Below are positions 1-5,856 of a DNA stretch of 8,458 nt, piece by piece. Origin of the DNA: JBCCQH01 sp039024435 (GTDB taxonomy: Bacteria > Bacteroidota > Bacteroidia > J057 > JADKCL01); the NCBI GenBank assembly GCA_039024435.1, contig JBCCQH010000174.1:1-8458 (forward strand). The letters are read 5' to 3'. The notes below the pieces were generated by a model, which was not told the DNA's origin, searched no databases, and saw nothing but the letters and a program-made list of their open reading frames with translations. The position numbers and the translations under genes are program-made. The first letter of the stretch is position 1, and the number at the start of each line of letters is the position of its first letter.

Positions 1-838
1 CAGAGCTTTCCGAATCGACTTGCGGGACGACCGGGGAAGCTGCCGGGGAGTCGGGAGGCGGTATCGTTTCCGTTTTTGGGGGCGAAAACCGATTGAGCGC
101 GGCGGCAAAGTCATTCAAGCGGCCGAAGGAAACCTGGGGGGGCGTCGGAGATTCGGATTCGGGTCCGGTGATTGGTGAATCCGTTTCGGGACGCATCACC
201 GGTGTTTGGTGGGCTTCTTTGGCGGGACGTTTTTGCTTGGGGGTTTTCGATTTGGAAGCCGGCAACTGCGGTGGCTGTGGGGGGGTGACCTGGGGCAAAT
301 TCCGGGGCGGGACGGCATCGTTCTCTATGGTCATCCGCGGAAGGGCCGGCGGCTCCCCGGGGGCATCCTTGGGATGGGGCGAAGACTGGGTGGTCCGGGC
401 TTCGCGCTGATCGACCGAATGTGGATTCGGTGCGGGTTGGGACCAGGATTCTGGGATCGGGGAACGCCACCGGGGCGGGTTTGGTGCCAAATCTGGGGCG
501 GCGAATGGCCGGGGAAATGCTTGGGGGGAACGTGGCGTGATTGCCGGGGATTCTTGGGTGGTTTCCGCCTTTGCTTTTCCATGCGCCAGATCGAGCCAGT
601 GCCAGGGTAGGCCCGGATCCAACAAATGCTGGCCTTCCTGCCACGCCCGGTTCCAGCCGGCTTGCATCCGAATCAGGTCTTGGAGGCAGTTCCGGACCGC
701 CGGCATCCACGCCGATCCTGAATCCAGCACCGCACAGGAGACTGGCTGCATCTGACCGATCTGTACGCACCAATGTTGGTACAGGTCGCGCCCGAGGGCA
801 TCCAGTTGCTCTATTCGATCCGATTGTCCCTTAGCCAT
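1..838 (-). CDS. Proline-rich protein in the tape-measure position of the tail operon (partial)
   Basis: The frame opens at ATG 838 and stays open to the left edge (279 codons, no stop), so the C-terminus is missing. The start is well placed: GGAG lies 4 nt upstream, and the ATG overlaps the TAA stop of the frameshifted chaperone in the 8-base string ATGGCTAA, suggesting translational coupling. Residues 1 to about 95 look helical and rich in Trp and Gln (MAKGQSDRIEQLDALG at the start; WNRAW and PWHWLDLAHG later). From about residue 97 the protein is low-complexity and about one quarter proline (45 Pro by my count), with a short helical island (FGRLNDFAAALNRF) near residue 245. No family is recognised. 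Phage tail operons normally place the tape measure directly after the frameshifted chaperone, so a tape measure or a baseplate or adaptor protein are the main candidates. Real gene: likely. Function: position only. Confidence 0.8.
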   Translation of the reverse strand, partial: MAKGQSDRIEQLDALGRDLYQHWCVQIGQMQPVSCAVLDSGSAWMPAVRNCLQDLIRMQAGWNRAWQEGQHLLDPGLPWHWLDLAHGKAKAETTQESPAITPRSPQAFPRPFAAPDLAPNPPRWRSPIPESWSQPAPNPHSVDQREARTTQSSPHPKDAPGEPPALPRMTIENDAVPPRNLPQVTPPQPPQLPASKSKTPKQKRPAKEAHQTPVMRPETDSPITGPESESPTPPQVSFGRLNDFAAALNRFSPPKTETIPPPDSPAASPVVPQVDSESS

Positions 839-1312
839 TTTGCTCCAACATTTCCATGTACAAACCGATCTGTCCCATGGTCATGGATTGCACCTGTTGG
901 GGTGTCCAGCCAAATTCACGCGCCAGTACGAAACTGGCGTGGACCAGGGGCGAGGCATTGCTTTCATTCAGGAATTTTTTTTTTCACCCATGCCGCTAAT
1001 CCCGCGGATGTGTTCCACCAGGTATTCCACCAGCCCCAGGTGCATGCGCTGGATCTGCGGTAGGTTCATCGCGGGCTCGACCAGCGATTCCTTGATGAGC
1101 AGCAGGGGAACCAAGGCGGCATCTTCCCGGGAAGCTTTGAGAATCAATTGAAAAGCTCCAATGGTGATCGGCTGAAGTTCCACCGTTACCGGAGGACCGG
1201 AAGCATCACCACCGGGGCGGATCACGTCGGCGGGTACCTCCACCCGGTAGGTGGCTTCGGCACCCGCCAACAGATCCTCCGCGGTAACCGCGCGTGTGAG
1301 TTCTTCGTTCAT
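831..1312 (-). CDS. Tail assembly chaperone, long (-1 frameshift) form
   Basis: This is the product if ribosomes slip -1 on the A10 run inside the short chaperone gene. Reading continues at AAA TTC CTG and runs 48 more residues to TAA at 831-833, giving 160 aa. The added part (FLNESNASPLVHASFVLARE and then FGWTPQQVQSM) is a sensible helical peptide with no good initiation codon of its own: the -1 frame is closed by a TGA just upstream of the A run. This is the G/GT layout of phage tail assembly chaperones, in which a fraction of the N-terminal protein is extended; the two forms bind the tape measure and recruit tube subunits. Its stop overlaps the start of the next gene. The reading frames and overlap are seen directly; the function comes from the known phage arrangement and gene order; slippage itself is inferred. 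Confidence 0.8.
921..939 (-). promoter_or_regulatory. Stem-loop downstream of the frameshift site
   Basis: A perfect 7-bp stem, CGCCAGT/ACTGGCG, with loop TTCGT on the transcript lies in the -1 extension. It starts 37 nt after the slippery heptamer, farther than the usual 5 to 9 nt of stimulatory hairpins, so a role in slippage is uncertain. It may simply be coding sequence. Confidence 0.35.
968..1312 (-). CDS. Tail assembly chaperone, short (zero-frame) form
   Basis: A 114-aa frame starts with ATG 1312, 6 nt after the tube gene stop, and ends at TGA 968-970. It begins MNEELTRAVTAEDLLAGAEA. The middle (VTVELQPITIGAFQLILKAS) gives an acceptor-like beta segment followed by helices. The C-terminus is GEKKNS, where GAA AAA AAA AAT forms the slippery run. 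Size, location after the tube and before the next large gene, and the C-terminal slip site match the phage G-type tail chaperone, a cytoplasmic assembly factor absent from the finished tail. Sequence similarity to a named family could not be judged by eye, so the call rests mainly on architecture. Confidence 0.85.
   Translation of the reverse strand: MNEELTRAVTAEDLLAGAEATYRVEVPADVIRPGGDASGPPVTVELQPITIGAFQLILKASREDAALVPLLLIKESLVEPAMNLPQIQRMHLGLVEYLVEHIRGISGMGEKKNS
975..984 (-). promoter_or_regulatory. Slippery A10 run: probable -1 frameshift site
   Basis: On the minus strand the sequence reads GGT GAA AAA AAA AAT TCC TGA. The last A of GAA plus two AAA codons gives the classical A_AAA_AAA heptamer in the zero frame (977-983), inside ten consecutive A. 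Only the -1 frame downstream is long and protein-like; the +1 frame stops after six codons (AAA AAA AAA ATT CCT GAA TGA). A run of ten A could also produce frame-shifted products by RNA polymerase slippage, and the two mechanisms cannot be told apart here. Confidence 0.75.
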
Positions 1313-1318
1313 GCGGGA

Positions 1319-1825
1319 TTAGCCTTGTTCTTCGGTACTGATCCGCATGGCCTTGAAGGTCACGCCTTCCATGACAAAGTCATCTTCGGGCAGGGTAAAG
1401 CTCCACGAGTCGAACTTCACGCCGAACAGCGTCACGGTGCTGCTGTTGTCGGGCAGGGAGGGATTGTTCAGGGCAATCACCAGGTTGAAGGTCGGCTGCG
1501 GAATGCTGGCCGTGGGCGGGGGTGAGGTGGCCCCGTCCCCCAACAGCAGGCGCAGCATGGCTCCGTTGATGTGGGCGCGGGCCGCCGAACCGGAGATGTT
1601 GATGTTGCCGGGGCGGAGCTCACTCGGAAAGCGCCGTCCGATCTCGTGGTAGGCGCGGACTTCGTTGGCGACCTGCACGGTTACCCCTTGCAGCCGCCCA
1701 ACGACGTTTGAGAATTCGTATTCGTTGATCAGGCCATCGGCCAGTCCACCCTCAACCGTAGAACTGTCATCGACTGCGAGGACGAGGGTAGCGTCGGAGC
1801 CGCGAAAAACATTTGTATTTGCCAT
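1319..1825 (-). CDS. Phage-type tail tube protein
   Basis: A complete 168-aa protein that would form the inner tube of a contractile tail. It begins MANTNVFRGSDATLVLAVDD and has the beta-rich, Gly/Asn-rich character of tube subunits. LFGVKFDSWSFTLPEDDFVM near residues 133-152 resembles the C-terminal beta strands of tubes, where a final sheet packs between rings. Length is normal for a tube (about 140-180 aa). It follows the sheath by 23 nt and precedes the chaperone by 6 nt, the standard sheath-tube-chaperone order. The start codon has no clear Shine-Dalgarno, common in Bacteroidota. The family call rests on gene order plus general character; no diagnostic motif was identified. Confidence 0.85.
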   Translation of the reverse strand: MANTNVFRGSDATLVLAVDDSSTVEGGLADGLINEYEFSNVVGRLQGVTVQVANEVRAYHEIGRRFPSELRPGNINISGSAARAHINGAMLRLLLGDGATSPPPTASIPQPTFNLVIALNNPSLPDNSSTVTLFGVKFDSWSFTLPEDDFVMEGVTFKAMRISTEEQG

Positions 1826-1828
1826 TGC

Positions 1829-1842
1829 AATAAGTGCTTATT
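1829..1842. repeat. Short inverted repeat between sheath and tube genes
   Basis: AATAAG TG CTTATT is a 6-bp inverted repeat filling most of the 23-nt sheath-tube gap, starting 4 nt upstream of the tube ATG. It is too short and A/T-rich to be a convincing terminator, but it could affect tube translation. Confidence 0.35.
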
Positions 1843-1848
1843 CGATGA

Positions 1849-3528
1849 TTAACCTAAGTACATGGTGACCATGATGAAGTCGATGGAGAAGGTCGGGCGA
1901 ATGGTCATCGTGACGATGGCTTCTCCGGCGATTTCCTGGGCGCGGGTGGCTCCGACTTCCAGTTCGTAGCTCACCAGGGATTCGGCTTCGACCATGCGGG
2001 TAAGGAAGGCGTCGATGGTAGCCTTCATAGCGCCGCGGACCCGGGTATTGTTCAGTTTACCGATGTAGGGGTTGCAAGCCGAACGCACGCCGTAGGTCGC
2101 GTAGTCCACGATGCGGCGGGTGGTGATTTGGTGCCAGGCGGAATTGGTGGCGGTGGTAATCCCTTTGACGATGCGGAATCCCGAGCGGCGCTCTACCGCC
2201 AGGACGCGGTTTTGGACGAGTTTTTCCAGTTGCGGCTGATTGAAGTGGGCGCCGAGGCCGGGCACGTTGAGGACTTTGTTCGTCGGGCTGGCCTGCACGG
2301 GGAGTGAGGAAATGAGTCCTACGACTGCGGCGGCGGTATAGGCCCCAGTGAGGACTTCATTTTCGCCGGCTTTGACGCCGGGAGCTACGAAGATCAGGCG
2401 ATCACTGTTGAGGGCGTGGCCCGCGATGGAATTCGAGTCATTGGAGGCTGAACCAATCACCCCGATCCGCTCGCGCTTGATTTCGGCGGTGGTATTGAGG
2501 TGGCCCATCAGTGCGGTTACCATGAGGGGGCTGCCGTCGGTCTGACCCGCGAGGGTCACGATATTGACGATGTCTCCTTCCAGGGCGGCGAGTCCGTTGG
2601 CGTAATCATCGGCGTCGGCGTTTTCGCCATTGGAGCCGGCGGCATTGCCATTGAGGCCAGTTCCGAAGAGCATCTTACCGCCGGTGGTGGCGAGGCCCAC
2701 ATTGAAAAAGGCTGCATTGCTTGCATCGGCGGGGTTGGTGGAAACCAGGCCCGAGCGGGCATTGACCTGGGCGGCGAGGTGCGCCGAATCGGCTACGGTG
2801 TAGCTTTCCTTGACGGGGCCGTAGTAAAGGTCCACGCGGTTGGAATTGGCGGCGGGGACTTCGTAGCGGGCGAGGATGGTATCCGCGACCACCGGAGCGA
2901 AACCGGCCAGGGTGGTAAAGGTAAGTGCGCCGGTCCCGGTATTGATCCCAACTTCGGGTTGGGCGTTGTTGGGGGCTGCATCGTAGACGATGTTGTAGCT
3001 GAGCAATTGGCCGGAAGCGGCCTGGCGCACGCGAATCTGGTTTTGGCCGGCGCCGGCCGCGACGTGGGTCCGGCTGAGGCCAGCGGCGTTTCCGGGCAGC
3101 GATTCACTGATCAACGCATTGGCGGTAGCGGCGGCGATGTCGATCTGAATCGTATTGCCCCAGGTTCCGGGGGTAAGTGCCTGCAAGAGGCTGAGTGCAT
3201 TGTCGGAACCGTCCCGCACCTGGTAGGCGCCTTTGGAAGCGGTATTGCTGGCGGCACGTACAGCGTACACTGTTCTGCCACCATTGTTAAAGATTTGCTC
3301 CAGCGACCGAATCAAGGTCAATTCGTTGCTGTTGCCATTTACCCAAGCATCCTCTTGTCCAAAGGCTTCGCGCGCTTCGGTAAAAGAGCTGATGAGGGTG
3401 ACCTTACCCACGGAGCCTTTGTTGGCGGTGCCCACGATGCCGATCGCGCCGGTGGACACCCGCCCCGCGGAGATCAGGGCTTCGTCACGCACTGTGATGT
3501 AAGTTCCTGGTAGTATTACCTCTGCCAT
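1849..3528 (-). CDS. Contractile tail sheath protein
   Basis: A complete 559-aa sheath subunit, which assembles around the tube and contracts to drive it through a target envelope. The N-terminus MAEVILPGTYITVRDEAL is typical of sheath proteins (a P-G-x-Y-x-x-x-x-E motif), followed by GAIGIVGTANKG and the segment FGQEDAW. A central RLIFVAPGV block is followed by the C-terminal sheath domain: FRIVKGITTATNSAWHQITT and RRIVDY around residues 451-476, then the terminal strand DFIMVTMYLG. The frame is open upstream to 3633, but those 35 codons are unlike sheath sequence, so ATG 3528 is preferred. Insertions in the middle (repeated Ala/Asn-rich stretches) resemble surface domains of long sheaths. 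It is the first gene of the operon. The leader is A/T-rich with a 14-bp palindrome and no clear Shine-Dalgarno. Confidence 0.95.
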   Translation of the reverse strand: MAEVILPGTYITVRDEALISAGRVSTGAIGIVGTANKGSVGKVTLISSFTEAREAFGQEDAWVNGNSNELTLIRSLEQIFNNGGRTVYAVRAASNTASKGAYQVRDGSDNALSLLQALTPGTWGNTIQIDIAAATANALISESLPGNAAGLSRTHVAAGAGQNQIRVRQAASGQLLSYNIVYDAAPNNAQPEVGINTGTGALTFTTLAGFAPVVADTILARYEVPAANSNRVDLYYGPVKESYTVADSAHLAAQVNARSGLVSTNPADASNAAFFNVGLATTGGKMLFGTGLNGNAAGSNGENADADDYANGLAALEGDIVNIVTLAGQTDGSPLMVTALMGHLNTTAEIKRERIGVIGSASNDSNSIAGHALNSDRLIFVAPGVKAGENEVLTGAYTAAAVVGLISSLPVQASPTNKVLNVPGLGAHFNQPQLEKLVQNRVLAVERRSGFRIVKGITTATNSAWHQITTRRIVDYATYGVRSACNPYIGKLNNTRVRGAMKATIDAFLTRMVEAESLVSYELEVGATRAQEIAGEAIVTMTIRPTFSIDFIMVTMYLG

Positions 3529-3533
3529 ACAAG

Positions 3534-3547
3534 AAAAATTAATTTTT
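3534..3547. promoter_or_regulatory. Perfect A/T palindrome in the sheath leader
   Basis: AAAAATTAATTTTT is a 14-bp perfect palindrome ending 6 nt before the sheath start codon. Further upstream on the minus strand lies a TATATTTTG string (3551-3559), which resembles but does not match the Bacteroidota -7 element. It could be a regulator site or just an unstructured A/T-rich leader; function is not shown. Confidence 0.4.
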
Positions 3548-3613
3548 TGACAAAATATATCCATCGCGACCTGCAATCGGTGCAGGACACACTCGGAGAA
3601 TTCGTTTTTGGGG

Positions 3614-3626
3614 GTGCCTGAGGCAC
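3614..3626. repeat. Small hairpin GTGCC-TGA-GGCAC
   Basis: A perfect 5-bp stem with 3-nt loop about 86 bp upstream of the sheath start. It may be a leader structure or an operator half; it has no T-run and is not a terminator. Confidence 0.4.
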
Positions 3627-3640
3627 ACCTCATCTGCGCT

Positions 3641-3673
3641 AATCGGTTGGTTTACCGAGTCAGCCAATCGGTT
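3641..3673. repeat. Direct repeat AATCGGTT, 25 bp apart
   Basis: AATCGGTT occurs at 3641-3648 and again at 3666-3673, a spacing of about two and a half helical turns, roughly 115-145 bp upstream of the sheath ATG. Two such sites could bind one regulator of the tail operon; chance occurrence is not excluded. Confidence 0.3.
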
Positions 3674-3691
3674 ACGGCACAAAAGATCGCT

Positions 3692-3708
3692 TTCGCTCGG
3701 TGAGCGAA
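3692..3708. repeat. Hairpin TTCGCTC-GGT-GAGCGAA
   Basis: A perfect 7-bp stem with a 3-nt loop, in the likely upstream regulatory region of the tail operon. There is no T-run on either side, so an operator or leader hairpin fits better than a terminator. Confidence 0.45.
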
Positions 3709-4170
3709 TTTATTGGGTGGGCCGCACGTTTTCTCTGATCCGCAGGATACAGGTCGTCAGGTACTTCAGGGCTTGGGTATAAGCACAAAGCGCCTCGCAA
3801 CTGCAACGCAATATTCAGATCAGAGCGGGATAAAAAATGATTGGGGAGCGGTTTGGCGACTTACCTGGGTAACTCTGCCCGACTTGAACCTTTTGGGATC
3901 GGCCGAGGTTGCGTTTCCGTATTGCTGATCGCTGTTTCAGTGCTCAACGTTCAGAATTTCCGAGCTTTGAGCCCAACTGAACACAGTGGTAGCAACCCAA
4001 AAACAAGGGTGCTCCGTATTAATCGACAAAAAAATTGATTTATTACGGCACTAATCTAAGTCGATTCCGTTTTGTGTGCAAACTTTCGCGCGGCTTTTTT
4101 TCCACCTTTTACATTATTGCGCTGTTAAACGATTTAGATGGCATATATTTTTTGGAAAACGAGGAGGGAG

Positions 4171-4200
4171 AATTTCTGATGGGTGAATTTCCGATGGACT
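4171..4200. repeat. Two tandem 15-bp units, AATTTC(T/C)GATGG type
   Basis: AATTTCTGATGGGTG is followed directly by AATTTCCGATGGACT. Both are near matches (10 and 11 of 12) to AATTTCCAATGG, the end of the neighbouring repeat element, so these look like decayed or partial copies of its terminus. Confidence 0.45.
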
Positions 4201-4220
4201 ACTGCACTATGCGCATCGGT

Positions 4221-4399
4221 CCATTGGAAATTGAAAATTCTTTGCTGCGGCAAGGATGGGAGGGACATTGGTTGCGCCGGTCCCGAGGACTGGGGCAACG
4301 GAGCATAGCGAACTCCCGGAACAGCCTGGTGCCGATCCTTCGGCAGCCGCCTCAGGGAGAATTTCCAATGAAGAATTGTCGATTTTCAATTTCCAATGG
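4221..4399. repeat. 179-bp repeat element with exact 18-bp terminal inverted repeats
   Basis: CCATTGGAAATTGAAAAT at 4221-4238 has its exact reverse complement at 4382-4399. Inside are a partly self-complementary G/C-rich core (GCTGCGGCAAGGATGGG at 4243-4259 against GATCCTTCGGCAGCCGC at 4334-4350) and the local hairpin GTCC-CGA-GGAC near 4281-4291. There is no coding capacity for a transposase. Short frames are open through it on both strands, but they are a by-product of the G/C-rich core. It resembles a non-autonomous mobile or palindromic dispersed repeat; only one complete copy is in this window, though end-like pieces recur elsewhere. Confidence 0.6.
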
Positions 4400-4443
4400 T
4401 TCGTGAGGCGATGCTCACTGCGATTGGGTGGAATTGAAAGTTC

Positions 4444-4637
4444 TCTGAGCGGCGGTTTAAATTTAATTCTGCGATTTTGTTATGGTACCTTTTTCCGCCC
4501 CGCTTCAGCTATTTTCTCGTCCATTTTCGGAGCAAGCGGGCACAGGTCAGAACTTGGGCTGCGCACTCCAAAATGAGCTTCGATGGACAAAAAAATCTGC
4601 GCTAGTAAATTTCACAAACCAATTTTAAACCGCCTCT
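4444..4637 (+). mobile_element. MITE-like element, copy 1 (194 bp)
   Basis: It starts TCTGAGCGGCGGTTTAAATT and ends AATTTTAAACCGCCTCT, an imperfect terminal inverted repeat centred on GGCGGTTTAAA. The left 76 bp match copy 2 at 66 positions and the right 73 bp match at 68; the middle differs, and this copy is 26 bp longer. It lies just beyond the stop of the DUF4412 gene (13 bp away) and encodes no transposase. Direction is arbitrary and set to match copy 2. Confidence 0.65.
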
Positions 4638-4650
4638 AACGTGTTGGGAA

Positions 4651-5316
4651 TCAGCGTCCGCCCATCTTCATCATTTCTTCTTTGGTTCGTACCTTGTAGC
4701 CCTTGGGGACGGCCGGATCGAATAGGTCGGCGGAGAGGGCATCGGTGCTGACCGACTTGGCTTTCATTTTCATGCGCATGCCGTCCTGCATCATTTCCAT
4801 TTCCAGGGGAAAGCCGTTGATTCCGTCGAAGTTGTAACCAGTTCCCATGTTTTTGGGCTTGAGCAGATTGGTGTACCAAAAGTCGAATTCGTTGCCTTGG
4901 TCGTCTTTTCCGATGGCGTGCTGACAAGCGTAGCCGGCGATTTCTTTGGTTTCTCCGGTTTTACGGAAATCCATTTTGCCCGAGTTTTCTTTGGCGTCTT
5001 CAAAATCGCCTTCCTCCATAAGCATGGCGTATTTCATGCCCATCATGTTGAGGAGTATGACTCCCTCTTTGCTGGCGTCGTCGGCAATGACGGTAGTGGT
5101 GCCGCCCAGCCCCATGTTCATGACCACTCGGGCGGCCTCGTTTTGAAAGGCCATGTCCATTGTGGCGTTTTTCATCATCATTTTGGCCATCGGATCGATG
5201 TCGGCCCCACTCAAGTCAATGTCGTATTTGACCTCAAAGGTGGTCTTTTGGGCATGGAGTAAGGAAAAAGAAAAGATCGCAACGGCGATGGTAAATGCGA
5301 ATGAGAGTCGTTTCAT
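4651..5316 (-). CDS. Exported methionine-rich DUF4412-type protein
   Basis: A 221-aa protein starting at ATG 5316, where a signal peptide begins (MKRLSFAFTIAVAIFSFSLL, cleavage probably after HA before QKTTFEVKYD). The frame is open further upstream, but that part is not signal-like. The mature protein has the DUF4412/GLPGLI-like pattern common in Bacteroidota: an early beta strand (FEVKYDIDLSG), ETKEIAGYACQHAIGKDDQG, then FWYTNLLKPK, GINGFPLEMEM and final PKGYKV. Methionine is very frequent (25 of 221 by my count), clustered in MAKMMM, LNMMGMKYAMLM and MEMMQDGMRMKMK. Location should be periplasm or outer surface; the function of this family is unknown. Met clusters could bind copper, but that is speculation. 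It lies 100 bp downstream of dgkA on the same strand and might share its transcript. Confidence 0.85.
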   Translation of the reverse strand: MKRLSFAFTIAVAIFSFSLLHAQKTTFEVKYDIDLSGADIDPMAKMMMKNATMDMAFQNEAARVVMNMGLGGTTTVIADDASKEGVILLNMMGMKYAMLMEEGDFEDAKENSGKMDFRKTGETKEIAGYACQHAIGKDDQGNEFDFWYTNLLKPKNMGTGYNFDGINGFPLEMEMMQDGMRMKMKAKSVSTDALSADLFDPAVPKGYKVRTKEEMMKMGGR

Positions 5317-5416
5317 TGTGTACAGTAATTCTTGGTGATAGGTTTTGGCTTCTTGTATAACGCAAAAACTCGCTTGGGGTTGTCTACTGGGGAACGGACC
5401 GATCAGCGAGGTGGGA

Positions 5417-5782
5417 TCATAGAAAGTAAGGAACAAAAATGATGCCAGCGATCACCACTGCAAATATCGCTGCGACCAGGACGGCCGCTGCGGCTACATC
5501 TTTGGCTTTGCCCGCCAGGGGGTGAATCTCGGGGGAGGCAAGGTCGGTGAGGTGTTCCAGCGCGGTGTTCATCGCTTCGGCGGTCCACACCAGGGCCATA
5601 CAGAGCAACAGTACGCACCACTCAAGGCGGGTCACTCCGCACCACCAGCCAGTAACTGTCACCACCCCTGTGGCCAACAAATGAATCTGGGCGTTGGGTT
5701 GTTCGGTGATCAACGTCGCCATGCCTTTGAAGGCATATCCGAAACTGCGCACCCGCTGCTGGATGTACCGGATCAATTTCAC
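5417..5782 (-). CDS. dgkA: Diacylglycerol / undecaprenol kinase family protein
   Basis: A 121-aa integral membrane lipid kinase that phosphorylates diacylglycerol or undecaprenol with ATP at the inner membrane, feeding lipid recycling or cell-wall carrier pools. The start is GTG 5782; the same frame has a stop upstream and no ATG. Family signatures are clear: RSFGYAFKGM (13-21), TEQPNAQIH with E27, N30 and H34, the catalytic-type EAMNTALEHLTD (E69, N72, E76, D80), and HPLAGKAKDVAAAAV (87-101). Three hydrophobic helices (about 33-50, 55-75, 95-119) match the short trimeric family, whose usual length is about 120 aa. It is divergent from the collar-domain gene (74 bp between starts) and same-strand with the DUF4412 gene. 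The substrate cannot be told from sequence alone. Confidence 0.95.
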   Translation of the reverse strand: MKLIRYIQQRVRSFGYAFKGMATLITEQPNAQIHLLATGVVTVTGWWCGVTRLEWCVLLLCMALVWTAEAMNTALEHLTDLASPEIHPLAGKAKDVAAAAVLVAAIFAVVIAGIIFVPYFL

Positions 5783-5856
5783 GCGGTGAAGATAGATGTT
5801 TTTGCCCGCATCGCGAAAATTTCAATCCCCCGGCAAAATTCCTAACTTCACTGGCT

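Larger units (their letters stand above)
3529..4220. other. Gene-poor region upstream of the tail operon
   Basis: About 700 bp with no frame that looks protein-coding in either direction; the short open frames have atypical composition and no neighbours or signals to support them. It probably holds the tail operon promoter near its left end. Visible structures are two small hairpins (3614-3626 and 3692-3708), a direct repeat of AATCGGTT (3641 and 3666), and from about 3930 rightward a more A/T-rich stretch. No tRNA-like fold was found. Confidence 0.6.

Noticed and set aside
111..773. 220-codon open frame on the minus strand near the left end
   Set aside because: It is another frame of the proline-rich gene at 1-838; the frame from ATG 838 overlaps the chaperone stop, has a ribosome binding site and runs to the edge without a stop.
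968..990. Sequencing error in the A run as the reason for two frames
   Set aside because: Possible, but the layout (slip heptamer in frame, stop just after, extension ending over the next ATG) matches the known phage scheme too well; kept as an explicit refutation test.
2500..3513. 337-codon open frame on the plus strand
   Set aside because: Antisense to the sheath gene; Gly/Val/Ala-rich composition typical of shadow frames in G/C-rich coding DNA.
3529..3633. Upstream extension of the sheath gene by 35 codons
   Set aside because: The added residues are Cys-rich and unlike sheath N-termini, while MAEVILPGTY is a typical start.
4035..4576. Short open frames on both strands over the 4221-4399 element
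   Set aside because: They follow the repeat core, have low-complexity composition and no start signals; treated as repeat by-products.
4444..4637. Use of the MITE-like ends as a terminator for the DUF4412 gene
   Set aside because: No T-run follows a stable stem on the minus strand at this place.
5317..5436. Forty-codon upstream extension of the DUF4412 gene
   Set aside because: The signal peptide begins at ATG 5316; the extension would bury it.
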